This document shows positions 1-6,703 of a stretch of DNA of 15,867 nucleotides, piece by piece. Within the stretch, counting starts at the first letter, position 1. Each line of letters opens with the position of its first letter. Position numbers and translations under genes: made by a program. The stretch is from NCBI GenBank assembly GCA_017481325.1, contig JAFUPG010000088.1:1-15867 (forward strand). The letters are read 5' to 3'. The notes beneath the pieces are model-generated. The model was not told the origin of the DNA, made no database searches, and saw only the letters and a program-made list of their open reading frames with translations. The DNA comes from Oscillospiraceae bacterium (GTDB lineage Bacteria; Bacillota_A; Clostridia; Oscillospirales; Oscillospiraceae).

Positions 1-157
1 ATCGCCTTTCAGGCGATCCGGGGGGATTCGTGCAGGCAGTACGAATTCGCCGAAAATCTTGCAGAATAACGGTGTTGCGGCGTGCGGAATCCCTCCGAGT
101 CGCCTTTTCAAGGCGACCCACCTCCCTTTGACAAGGGAGGCATTGGATGCATCCAAC
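1..157. repeat. Hairpin-rich non-coding repeat cluster
   Basis: No gene is supported here. Several short perfect inverted repeats follow one another: ATCGCC/GGCGAT at 1-17, GTCGCCTT/AAGGCGAC at 99-117 with a 3-base loop, CCTCCCTT/AAGGGAGG at 121-140 with a 4-base loop, and a 14-base palindrome TTGGATGCATCCAA at 143-156. None has a following T-run on either strand, so they do not look like terminators. The arrangement resembles the mosaic of dispersed palindromic repeats common between genes of GC-rich gut Clostridia. That resemblance is from general knowledge and was not tested by a search. Confidence 0.6.
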
Positions 158-265
158 AGACCGACAAATTCCTGTTTGACGGGATATATATTCCAAATCC
201 CGTGCCGTAGGCACACCTCAGTTTTTAGTCCTTAGCTCTTAGTTATTAGTTATTCGTTATTCGCT
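158..265 (-). repeat. Dispersed heptamer-plus-hairpin repeat, copy A
   Basis: Read on the minus strand, this has the same parts in the same order as the copies at 8785-8984 and 15620-15822. There are seven 7-bp units at 217-265 (plus-strand form ATTAGTT and variants), then CTGAGGT, a GTGCC/GGCAC hairpin (202-214, loop GTA), a TTTGGAATAT-like stretch, and an imperfect palindrome related to CCGTCAAA...TTTGTCGG at 163-182. No protein is encoded. It lies just downstream of the cps terminator, between that operon and the window edge. Confidence 0.75.
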
Positions 266-285
266 CCCTGAGCGATTCGCCTATG

Positions 286-322
286 AAAAACAAGATCCCG
301 CCTTGGGTTTGGGCGGGATCTT
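286..322 (-). terminator. Rho-independent terminator of the cpsCDB unit
   Basis: On the minus strand, 12 bases after the cpsB stop codon, AAGATCCCGCC (312-322 as complement) pairs perfectly with GGCGGGATCTT (292-302 as complement) around a 9-base loop. The stem is followed by TTGTTTTT. This is a standard intrinsic terminator and shows that the transcription unit ends with cpsB. Confidence 0.88.
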
Positions 323-334
323 TATGATTCTGCT

Positions 335-1012
335 TTATAGACCCAAAAGGGTCTTTGTCCTTGCCATAATGGCATCGTAGTCGCCCTTCAGGCGCTTTTT
401 CGCCTGGGCGAACTCCTTGTAGCCCGTGGCGGTGCCGTGGATGTCGCTGCCCAGAGCCACCACGCAATCCCCCGATGCCCACTGCAGAGAGCGCCGTCTG
501 GTGCGCAGATGGCACAGGGAGGACACGTTCAGCTGGGCAAGGCAGCCCATATCCAGCAGCAGGTCGATGGTATTGGTATCGTAGCGGTCAATATGGGCCA
601 GCACCACCTGCATTTTTCTGCCGTAGATCAGGGATTCCACGGTCTGCTCATGGCGGTGCATGGAGAAATTGACCGGCAGCTCCAGCAGCAGCACATTGGT
701 TCCCTGGACACAGAGCTGATCCAGCTCCGGCATATTGTCCAGGTTGCGGCAGAGCTGCACCTCTGCGCCTAACAGGATCTTGGGCGCTCTCCGCTCCCCC
801 CCGGCCAGAGCCTGAAACAGCTCCTCGGAACAGGCCTTCCGGCGGCGCAGAAATTCCGCCGCTGAGTCGTAGCGGGGGTAAAAATGGGAGGTGGCGATCA
901 TCAGGTCCATGCCGAACTCCGCCGCCAGGGACACTTGCTTCAGAGAGGTCTCCAAGCCGTCGCTGCCGTGATCCGCTGCGGGTAGAATATGGGAATGAAA
1001 ATCGATCTGCAT
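335..1012 (-). CDS. cpsB: CpsB/CapC-type PHP-domain protein-tyrosine phosphatase
   Basis: This 225-residue protein belongs to the metal-dependent PHP-family phosphatases (CpsB, Wzh, YwqE). They remove phosphate from the tyrosine cluster of the partner kinase and so set the polymerisation and export cycle of capsule or exopolysaccharide. Visible metal-site motifs are DFHSH (H6, H8), D14-H-G, TSH (H43), GAE (E84), LAHIDRY (H140) and GSDIH (D190, H192). Length and motif order match the family. One difference is D-H-G where the pneumococcal enzyme has D-D-G. The start is ATG at 1012, with AGGAGG seven bases upstream. It is the last gene of a three-gene operon, 20 bases after cpsD, and is followed at once by a terminator. 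No signal peptide or membrane segment is seen, so it should be cytoplasmic. Confidence 0.9.
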   Translation of the reverse strand: MQIDFHSHILPAADHGSDGLETSLKQVSLAAEFGMDLMIATSHFYPRYDSAAEFLRRRKACSEELFQALAGGERRAPKILLGAEVQLCRNLDNMPELDQLCVQGTNVLLLELPVNFSMHRHEQTVESLIYGRKMQVVLAHIDRYDTNTIDLLLDMGCLAQLNVSSLCHLRTRRRSLQWASGDCVVALGSDIHGTATGYKEFAQAKKRLKGDYDAIMARTKTLLGL

Positions 1013-1032
1013 GGTCTCGCCTCCTGGCTGCC

Positions 1033-1800
1033 TTACTTGCGCTTGCCCTCGCCGCCGTTTTCGCCGTAGTAGTTGTAGCGGTCGTAGCGGTAGTACTTGC
1101 GATAGGAATAGCTGTAATGGGCATCGGCACGGTTATAGGGGTCGTTGAGCACCAGACCCACCACAGTGCCGTTCATCTCCTCTACCTTCTGGATGGCATC
1201 CTTCAGGTCACGGACATGGTTCTTGCCGCTCTGGGCGATGAAAATATAGCCGGTGATCTTTTCAGAGACGATGGTAGCGTCGGTGACGATGTTCACGGGG
1301 GGCATATCGATGATCACATAGTCAAAATACTGCTTTACATACTCCAGCAGGCTGTCCATCTGCTTGGAGCCCAGGAGCTCGGCGGGGTTGGGAGGGATCT
1401 GACCGGCGGTGAGAATGCTCAGATTGGGGCAATCCGTGGGGCGGAGATTGATCTCGTTGGTCAGGTCGGCCAGCACCTCGCTGAGACCGTTCTTGGCCTC
1501 GGTGCCAAAGTGGCGGTGGACGGAGGGCTTACGCATATCGGCATCGATGAGCAGCACCTTCTGCTCCGCCATGGCGATGGAAACCGCCAGGGAGACCGCA
1601 TTGGTGGTCTTGCCGTCGCCGGCCAGGGAGCTGGTCACGGCGAAAACGGGGCATTTTTCGCCCTTGCCCACGAACATCAGCTTGGTACGGATGGCGTTAT
1701 AGGCTTCTTTAATGGCGAAATTGCTGTTGGGGGTGAGACGGGGACGCTCGCTGCTGCGCTGGGAGCTGCGCTTTTTGTTCTTTCTGTTAAAAAGTCCCAT
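1033..1800 (-). CDS. cpsD: CpsD/CapB-type BY-kinase (autophosphorylating tyrosine kinase)
   Basis: This 255-residue bacterial tyrosine kinase works with the membrane activator CpsC to control polysaccharide chain length and export. It shows Walker A TSSLAGDGKTT (56-66), Walker A' LLIDADMRKP (83-92) and Walker B YVIIDMPP (161-168). At the C terminus a tyrosine-rich tail carries nine tyrosines between residues 229 and 245, the expected autophosphorylation sites. The family usually has Pro where A60 stands in Walker A and DTPP where DMPP stands here, both tolerable changes. In Gram-positive bacteria the kinase is a separate cytosolic protein, as here, rather than fused to the Wzz domain. The start is ATG at 1800. 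Its AGGAGGT lies inside the last codons of cpsC, only 3 bases separate the genes, and translational coupling is likely. Confidence 0.93.
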   Translation of the reverse strand: MGLFNRKNKKRSSQRSSERPRLTPNSNFAIKEAYNAIRTKLMFVGKGEKCPVFAVTSSLAGDGKTTNAVSLAVSIAMAEQKVLLIDADMRKPSVHRHFGTEAKNGLSEVLADLTNEINLRPTDCPNLSILTAGQIPPNPAELLGSKQMDSLLEYVKQYFDYVIIDMPPVNIVTDATIVSEKITGYIFIAQSGKNHVRDLKDAIQKVEEMNGTVVGLVLNDPYNRADAHYSYSYRKYYRYDRYNYYGENGGEGKRK

Positions 1801-1803
1801 GGC

Positions 1804-2511
1804 TTACCTCCTGCTCTTCTGGACTCTGGGCTGCTCGTGGGTGAACATGCTGGGAACAGAGCCCAGCACGGGGATATCGAAAGCACGCTCCAGATCCTCT
1901 TCTCTCCAGATGGTGGTGTCCAGCATGGCGATGACCACCACAATGGCGCAGGACAGCAGCAGTCCGATGAGGATGCCGTAGGTGATATTGGTGGACATAT
2001 TGGGAGAGATCTTGGCAGCGGAACGGGCGGAGTTGACCGGGGTCATCTCGCCGGCGCCCATGATCCTGGACATCTCGGCAGGTGCCACCTCCAGGAGGGC
2101 ATTGCCCACGTCCATGATCAGCTGGGGATCGGAGCCCTTGAGGGTGACGTTGATGATCTGGGTGTTGGTGGGACGGCTGGTGGTGATCATGCCGGCCACA
2201 GTGCCGGGAGACACCAGGCCGCCCAGCTTCTCGCTGACGGCGGTGGTGACCGGCTCGGAGGTCAGCAAAATGGCATAGGTATTGGCAATGGTGTTGTTGG
2301 CCACCAGTTCGCTGTTATCGGCCTCGCCGGTCTCGCTGTGGCTCTTGGCGAAGGCGCAGAAGGACACCTTGGTGGAGTACACCGGAGTGGAGAAAAACCG
2401 GGTCATGCAATAGGCCGCCAGGGCACCGATGAGGGTGGCCATGATGATCCAGACAATATATTTCTTCAGGGACCATAAGATATCCTGAATGGAGATCTCA
2501 ATTGAGTTCAC
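1804..2511 (-). CDS. cpsC: CpsC/Wzz-type polysaccharide co-polymerase and kinase activator
   Basis: This is a membrane protein of 235 residues if started at the GTG at 2511. It has the Wzz layout: a short cytoplasmic N terminus, TM1 at about residues 18-36, an extracytoplasmic segment rich in polar residues and helices, and TM2 at about 177-197. A short cytoplasmic tail containing FDIPVLGSVP, the typical kinase-contact region, follows. The GTG is preferred because AAAGGAG lies 11 bases upstream. An in-frame ATG at 2559 has no ribosome-binding site and falls inside the -10 element of the promoter, so it should not be transcribed. It is the first gene of cpsC-cpsD-cpsB. It should set chain length and present CpsD with its activating surface. 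The exact polymer made is unknown. Confidence 0.87.
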   Translation of the reverse strand: MNSIEISIQDILWSLKKYIVWIIMATLIGALAAYCMTRFFSTPVYSTKVSFCAFAKSHSETGEADNSELVANNTIANTYAILLTSEPVTTAVSEKLGGLVSPGTVAGMITTSRPTNTQIINVTLKGSDPQLIMDVGNALLEVAPAEMSRIMGAGEMTPVNSARSAAKISPNMSTNITYGILIGLLLSCAIVVVIAMLDTTIWREEDLERAFDIPVLGSVPSMFTHEQPRVQKSRR

Positions 2512-2554
2512 GGCAAAATACGCTCCTTTACTGGTATAGAAATCAATCTCCCTT

Positions 2555-2583
2555 ATCATATCATCAAAACATTAAAATTGCAA
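2555..2583 (-). promoter_or_regulatory. Sigma-A promoter of cpsCDB
   Basis: On the minus strand, TTGCAA (2578-2583) and TATGAT (2555-2560) are separated by exactly 17 bases. The predicted transcript begins near 2548 and gives a leader of about 35 bases before the GTG at 2511. This promoter excludes the longer reading of cpsC. Confidence 0.75.
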
Positions 2584-2613
2584 TAAAATTCCGAAAAAAA
2601 GGCACTCGACTTC

Positions 2614-2642
2614 TTGAAAATATGCCTTGGATATGGTATACT
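2614..2642 (+). promoter_or_regulatory. Near-consensus sigma-A promoter of pfp
   Basis: TTGAAA (2614-2619) and TATACT (2637-2642) are 17 bases apart, with an extended -10 TGG just before TATACT. Transcription should start near 2649, about 40 bases before the pfp ATG. Both hexamers and the spacing match those of the malE promoter at 9545-9573. The divergent cps -35 element is only 30 bases away. Confidence 0.85.
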
Positions 2643-2690
2643 GCATCCGTTACAGCCTGCGCTCTGCGCAGTAAAATGGAGGATATAATT

Positions 2691-3932
2691 ATGAATAACA
2701 CCAAAGCTCTTGTAGGTGCTGCGATCATCGGCCAGTCCGGCGGCCCCTCTGCCGTTATCAACGCCAGTGCTTACGGCGTCATCAAGACCGCTCTGGAAGC
2801 CGAGTGCATCACCAATGTCTACGGCGCTCACCACGGCATCATGGGCGTTCTGAACGATCAGCTGCTGGTCATGGAGAAGGAAGACCCCGCTGAGCTGGAG
2901 CTGCTGCTGCATACCCCCTCTTCCGCTCTGGGCTCCTGCCGCTATAAGATCGCCGATCCCGAAGCGGACGACACCGACTACAAGCGCATTTTAGAGATTT
3001 TTAAGAAGTACAATGTCCGTTACTTCTTCTACAACGGCGGCAACGATTCTATGGACACCTGCAACAAGATCAGCCGCTACATGGCCAAGGTCGGCTACGA
3101 GTGCCGTGTGTTCGGCGTGCCCAAGACCATCGACAACGACCTCTACGGCACCGACCACTGCCCCGGCTTCGCCTCTGCCGCCAAGTACATCGCCACCTCC
3201 ATCGTGGAGGTCTCCCGTGACTGCCATGTCTACGACAAGGGCATGATCACCATCGTGGAGTGCATGGGTCGCCATGCCGGTTGGCTCACCGCCGCCGCAA
3301 AGCTGGCCTGCACCGTGGGCGACGGCCCCGACCTGATCTACCTGCCCGAGGTGGACTTTGATATGGACAAGTTCCTGGCCGACGTGGAGCGCATCTATAA
3401 GGAGAAGAACAGCTGCCTGGTCGCTGTCTCCGAGGGTGTCCACTATGCCGACGGCTCCTTCGTCTCCGAGGCCAAGACCTCCGGCACCGACGGCTTCGGC
3501 CATGCCCAGCTGGGCGGTCTGGCAGCCCGTCTGGCAGAGGCTGTCAAGTCCCGTACCGGTGCCAAGGTTCGTGGCATCGAGCTGAGCCTGCTGCAGCGCT
3601 GCGCCGCTCACTGCGCCTCCGCCACCGATATCAAGGAGTCCTTCAACTCCGGCAAGACCGCCGTGGAAGCCGCCATCGCAGGCGAGACCGGCAAGATGGT
3701 AGGCTTCAAGTGCAGCCGTGACAACGGCTACCACTGCGAGTACGTCCTCTTCGACCTGGACAAGGTCGCCAACTTCGAGCAGAAGGTTCCCGTCGAGTGG
3801 ATCAACGCCGAGGGCAACGATGTCACCGAGGACTTCGTCCGCTACTGCGCTCCCCTGATCCAGGGCGAGACCGAGCTGAAGTACGAAAACGGCCTGCCCC
3901 GCTTCGCTCAGCTGAAGAAGATTTTCGCCTGA
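2691..3932 (+). CDS. pfp: 6-phosphofructokinase, PPi-type
   Basis: This 413-residue protein interconverts fructose 6-phosphate and fructose 1,6-bisphosphate in glycolysis. PKTIDND (144-150) has Lys where ATP enzymes have Gly, which together with D119 in GGNDS (116-120) is the accepted signature of pyrophosphate use. D148 is the expected catalytic base, and MGRHAGW (192-198) binds fructose 6-phosphate. N118 replaces the usual Asp of GGD and would alter a magnesium ligand. Similar GGND motifs are, to my knowledge, found in clostridial relatives. The ATG at 2691 is chosen because TGGAGGA lies 7 bases upstream and the promoter sits at 2614-2642, which rules out any longer start. Codon choice is strongly biased, as in highly expressed genes. 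The gene is monocistronic, with a terminator 38 bases downstream. Confidence 0.92.
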   Translation: MNNTKALVGAAIIGQSGGPSAVINASAYGVIKTALEAECITNVYGAHHGIMGVLNDQLLVMEKEDPAELELLLHTPSSALGSCRYKIADPEADDTDYKRILEIFKKYNVRYFFYNGGNDSMDTCNKISRYMAKVGYECRVFGVPKTIDNDLYGTDHCPGFASAAKYIATSIVEVSRDCHVYDKGMITIVECMGRHAGWLTAAAKLACTVGDGPDLIYLPEVDFDMDKFLADVERIYKEKNSCLVAVSEGVHYADGSFVSEAKTSGTDGFGHAQLGGLAARLAEAVKSRTGAKVRGIELSLLQRCAAHCASATDIKESFNSGKTAVEAAIAGETGKMVGFKCSRDNGYHCEYVLFDLDKVANFEQKVPVEWINAEGNDVTEDFVRYCAPLIQGETELKYENGLPRFAQLKKIFA

Positions 3933-3970
3933 TCTCAGATCAGCCGGAGAACCCCAACAGAACACACAAA

Positions 3971-4004
3971 ACGGACTTCACTGCAGAAGTGAAGTCCGTT
4001 TTTT
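3971..4004. terminator. Strong terminator after pfp, possibly bidirectional
   Basis: ACGGACTTCAC (3971-3981) pairs perfectly with GTGAAGTCCGT (3989-3999) around a 7-base loop, followed by six T on the plus strand. On the minus strand the stem is followed by TTTGTGTG, a weaker U-tract, so it may also stop transcripts from the convergent lysis cassette. Confidence 0.88.
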
Positions 4005-4036
4005 CGGTTTGTCAACATAGTATCCAATGATGCGCC

Positions 4037-4074
4037 GTCATTGCGGGGAAGGGCCTGACATGGCAAGCCCTTCC
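4037..4074. repeat. Stem-loop and possible degenerate palindromic repeat unit
   Basis: GGAAGGGC (4047-4054) pairs with GCCCTTCC (4067-4074) around a 12-base loop, with no T-run on either side. The surrounding bases GTCATTGCGGGG...TGGCAA resemble the units at 9047-9081 and 15778-15816 (GTCATTGCGAGG...GTGGCAATCT). This suggests a decayed copy. It lies just beyond the last gene of the lysis cassette and could act as a transcript 3' end barrier. Confidence 0.45.
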
Positions 4075-4096
4075 ACCTTTCCCGGCGGTTCGGCCT

Positions 4097-4834
4097 TTAC
4101 TGCACCGGGCTTTCTCTTGCCAGCAGCGCCTTGGTGGCTCTCAGGTTGACGATCATGCAGCGGAGCATATCCTCCGTCACGTCCAGACCCTTTTCGTTGC
4201 CCTTCAGGGCGCCCAGCGCCATCAGCTCCGCCGTTTCGTCAACCGCCCAGGCAGGCAGCTGCTCCGGGCGCTGATAACGGGTTTCCTCTGCCATTTCTTC
4301 CTCCTCCTTTTCCGCCACATAGGGCAGGCCGTAGTGGTCGCAGATGCCATGACAGATGGCCTCCGCAATGGCCAGGGTGTGCTCCGTGATCCAGGCTGCG
4401 CCCTCCGCCGTGTCGTGGAACTCCGTCTCGATATACACGCAGGGCGCATGACTGTTTTTCACCTCATACAGCCCGGGGTAAGGCTTGATGTTCTCCGAAG
4501 TGCCGGGCGTGATGGGTGCCAGCCGGTGAAATATCGCCTGCGCCGCCTCAAAGCCCTCCCCCTCCAGCTCGTAGCTGAAAATTCTCGTGCCCATGACCTG
4601 AGCGTTGAAGGCATTGGTGTGCAGACAGACATGGAGATCCGCTCCCCAGCGGTTGCTCTCCGCCACCCGTTCCGCCATGGAGGCCGTCAGATTGGCCGCC
4701 GCCTCAAAGCCGCAGCGCTCCAGCGCATCCGCCAGCGCCAGAGCAATGGCTCTGCACTGCACCGCCTCGTTGGTTTTTCCCCCGGCATAGATGTTTTTCA
4801 CCTGATCCGAGGGGCTCAAATAGATTTTCTTCAC
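4097..4834 (-). CDS. Phage-type N-acetylmuramoyl-L-alanine amidase (endolysin)
   Basis: This 245-residue protein is predicted to cleave the bond between N-acetylmuramic acid and L-alanine in peptidoglycan. Residues 1-170 look like an Amidase_3 fold: NEAVQC (E23), SNRWGADLHVCLHTNAF with metal ligand H72, and YIETEF with catalytic E136. The usual first-ligand motif GHGG near the N terminus is replaced by LSPSDQ. I recall this form in a group of clostridial phage amidases, but it leaves one zinc ligand unassigned. After an acidic linker (174-184), residues 187-240 form a small helical C-terminal module of the kind that ends many gut phage lysins. No signal peptide is seen, which fits a holin-dependent lysin. 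The start is GTG at 4834, preceded by GGAGGTGA and overlapping the holin stop by 4 bases. Confidence 0.82.
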   Translation of the reverse strand: MKKIYLSPSDQVKNIYAGGKTNEAVQCRAIALALADALERCGFEAAANLTASMAERVAESNRWGADLHVCLHTNAFNAQVMGTRIFSYELEGEGFEAAQAIFHRLAPITPGTSENIKPYPGLYEVKNSHAPCVYIETEFHDTAEGAAWITEHTLAIAEAICHGICDHYGLPYVAEKEEEEMAEETRYQRPEQLPAWAVDETAELMALGALKGNEKGLDVTEDMLRCMIVNLRATKALLARESPVQ

Positions 4835-5025
4835 GCCGATTTCACCTCCGGCAGACCGGCCAGACTGGTCAGCAGGGACGCCACACCGGCCAGTGCCGCC
4901 GTACCTGCCACCGTCAGCCAGTTGACCTCCGTAATGCTCACCGCCACGGGCAGCATGGCCACCGCCGTCTGCGCCATGGTTTTGACGGCTCTCACCGCCG
5001 CCGCCTTGAACCAGAGCTTGCTCAT
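4831..5025 (-). CDS. Phage holin, r1t-like
   Basis: This 64-residue membrane protein is expected to form lesions that let the endolysin reach the wall. The N terminus (WFKAAAVRAVKTMAQTA) followed by two hydrophobic segments at about 18-32 and 36-56, with AGLPEVK at the end, is the pattern I associate with the r1t-type holin family. The start is ATG at 5025 with AGGAG eight bases upstream. It lies 4 bases after the preceding coiled-coil gene and overlaps the amidase start by 4 bases, so holin and lysin are translationally coupled. The order small membrane protein, holin, amidase is the standard phage lysis arrangement. Confidence 0.83.
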   Translation of the reverse strand: MSKLWFKAAAVRAVKTMAQTAVAMLPVAVSITEVNWLTVAGTAALAGVASLLTSLAGLPEVKSA

Positions 5026-5029
5026 ATTT

Positions 5030-5251
5030 CTATCTCCTCTCTGCTTTCAGATCCCGGATGTCATGGATGCATTCCGTGACCTGACCTTCTAATTTATAAG
5101 TACGTTCTATAATATGATTGTGTGCCTGTACCTTCTTCTCCAGCTGCTGGATGCGGTAGTTGGTCAGGCGGTTGGCGGCTAAAATGCCGCCCAAGGTTCC
5201 CAGGGCTGTCCCCGCCAGGGAGATCAGCGCCACCATCAGCTCCGAATCCAT
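5030..5251 (-). CDS. Small membrane-anchored coiled-coil phage protein (XhlA-like)
   Basis: This 73-residue protein has one N-terminal hydrophobic helix (about residues 4-25, rich in Gly, Ala and Leu). A charged helical region follows (YRIQQLEKKVQAHNHIIERTY and on to the end) with heptad-like spacing of Leu and Ile. Proteins of this build stand just before holins in many Firmicutes phages and are often labelled hemolysin XhlA-like. Their exact role is unsettled, possibly helping the holin. The ATG at 5251 is preferred over the GTG at 5254 because GGAGG is then seven bases away. The ATG shares one base with the SGNH gene's stop codon. Confidence 0.7.
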   Translation of the reverse strand: MDSELMVALISLAGTALGTLGGILAANRLTNYRIQQLEKKVQAHNHIIERTYKLEGQVTECIHDIRDLKAERR

Positions 5252-6537
5252 CACAGCCCCTCCATAAACGCCTCGATCCGGGGCGTAATGTACTCATAGC
5301 CTGCCAGGGTCAGATGCTGCCCATCGGTGTAGAAGCTGCCGTGGCAGGAGAGCAGGGGATTCAGGGGACACTCGTTCCATAGATCCAGCACCGGCACGCC
5401 CCACTTTTTGCAGATCTCCTTTGCCCGCTCAAAGTAGGTCACGTAGATCCGCCCGTTGAAGCTCGTGCCCCAGCCGCCCATCTTCTGGGGGATCACATAG
5501 GCCAGCTTTGCCTCGGGATAGGCCGTCAGCAGCCGCAGCATCAGCGCCTCCATCGCCCCGGAGAAGGTGCTCTCGTCAAAGTTGACATAGTCCGCCGAGA
5601 TCTCCCCCAGACCCTCTGCATGGAGCTGATCCGCATCGTTGCAGCCGCCCTCCAAGACCAGATAATCCGCCTCGGGGTACTCCGCAATGGCGCTTGTCAC
5701 CTGGGTGCTGATCCACAGATTGCTGTTCACATCCGCAATGTCCGTGACCGTGCCGCCGTCCTTGCCGTAGTTTTTCCAGTCCATGTAGTTCTTCACGCCG
5801 ATGAGACCTGCCCAGCCGTAGCCCTTCTTTGCGTCCACCTCAATGGTGGTACCGGCGCAGATGCTGTCACCGAAGAACAGCGCCGTCTTCTCAAAGAGCC
5901 GCCCTGCTCCCACGGTGGTGGTCTTTTCGATCTCCCCAAAGGGAATGTAGACCTCCGGGTAGTCCCGGTTTTTCACGATCATGGCCTCGCCCAGCTTTTC
6001 GATGTCGCAATCAAAGCCGATGTAATATGCGCCGTTGTCCAGCATCTCCTGGGTCACCACGAAGCTGAGCCCATAGGCCTTTCTGTCCTCCGTGGCGGTG
6101 TAAGTGCCGGAGACCACCTGGGCAAGGCTCTTGTCCTCCTTCAGAAGGGCGATGTTGCCGCCGGTGTACTCGTGCTGGCTCCAGTTGAGAATGGTCTTGT
6201 AAATGCCTGCGCCCTTCAGAGGCACGTAGGCGTAATAGCTCCAAGCGTTGGAGATGACCTGAAAGCCCGAGGCCGAGGGATAAAACAGACCGCCCTTGAT
6301 GGCAATGGAGGGGTCAAAGATGTTGTCCGACTCCACGGTCTCCGTCACCGTCCCCGTGCCGGAGCCGTTGCGGACAACGAACTCCGTCTTCTTGCCGTTG
6401 GTCAATGTGACGGTCAGTACATTCTCGCCGCCGCTCTCCTCCGAAGCCACGGTCTGCTCCACGGAGGCAATGCCCACACCGGGCGCTCCGCTCAGCGGCT
6501 GCCACTGGCCGTCCTTCTTAAACTTCAGTACCGCCAT
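5251..6537 (-). CDS. Phage tail-associated protein with SGNH/GDSL hydrolase domain
   Basis: This 428-residue protein has two parts. Residues 1-65 form an N-terminal phage-structural segment ending in a Gly/Ser linker (NGSGTGTVTETV). Residues 66-210 form a beta-rich region. Residues 217-428 form an SGNH hydrolase with block I FFGDS (nucleophile S225), a glycine-rich block II near NYGKDGG (257-262), block III GGCND (N300), and block V DGQH (D405, H408). The catalytic set appears complete. Such domains on phage tails usually remove acyl groups from surface sugars; the substrate here is unknown. The ATG at 6537 is chosen because GGAGGAGG is directly upstream. It overlaps the 57-residue gene by 20 bases. 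It has no signal peptide, as expected for a virion-type component. Confidence 0.8.
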   Translation of the reverse strand: MAVLKFKKDGQWQPLSGAPGVGIASVEQTVASEESGGENVLTVTLTNGKKTEFVVRNGSGTGTVTETVESDNIFDPSIAIKGGLFYPSASGFQVISNAWSYYAYVPLKGAGIYKTILNWSQHEYTGGNIALLKEDKSLAQVVSGTYTATEDRKAYGLSFVVTQEMLDNGAYYIGFDCDIEKLGEAMIVKNRDYPEVYIPFGEIEKTTTVGAGRLFEKTALFFGDSICAGTTIEVDAKKGYGWAGLIGVKNYMDWKNYGKDGGTVTDIADVNSNLWISTQVTSAIAEYPEADYLVLEGGCNDADQLHAEGLGEISADYVNFDESTFSGAMEALMLRLLTAYPEAKLAYVIPQKMGGWGTSFNGRIYVTYFERAKEICKKWGVPVLDLWNECPLNPLLSCHGSFYTDGQHLTLAGYEYITPRIEAFMEGL

Positions 6538-6691
6538 ACCGCTCCTCCTCCTTTTTTCTCTCGTAATAGGCACGGCTGACCTCGCAGAACTCCTGCGCCG
6601 ATCGGCCATCTTCCAAAAAGATCTTGGTGCCGTAGATCTCGCCGTCCGTCAGCAGCATCCCTTCGGAGGCGATCAAAACTTTGCGTTCCAT
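6518..6691 (-). CDS. 57-residue conserved-looking phage tail-region protein
   Basis: This short open frame is in the cassette's direction and has a strong ribosome site: GGAGGAG ends 5 bases before the ATG at 6691. The product begins MERKVLIASEGMLLTDGEIY and ends in a charged helix rich in Lys and Glu followed by RYGGTEV. I recognise no domain. Its size and place, between a tail-fibre gene and the next tail gene, resemble XkdX-type small phage proteins, but there is no firm sequence link. It starts 12 bases after the upstream gene stops and overlaps the next start by 20 bases, so it is tightly coupled in the operon. Confidence 0.72.
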   Translation of the reverse strand: MERKVLIASEGMLLTDGEIYGTKIFLEDGRSAQEFCEVSRAYYERKKEEERYGGTEV

Positions 6692-6703
6692 ATATTCTCC
6701 TCC

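Noticed and set aside
1117..2478. Long open frame of 453 codons on the plus strand
   Set aside because: It lies antisense to cpsD and cpsC, is rich in Gly/His/Asp from mirrored GC-rich codons, and lacks a ribosome site.
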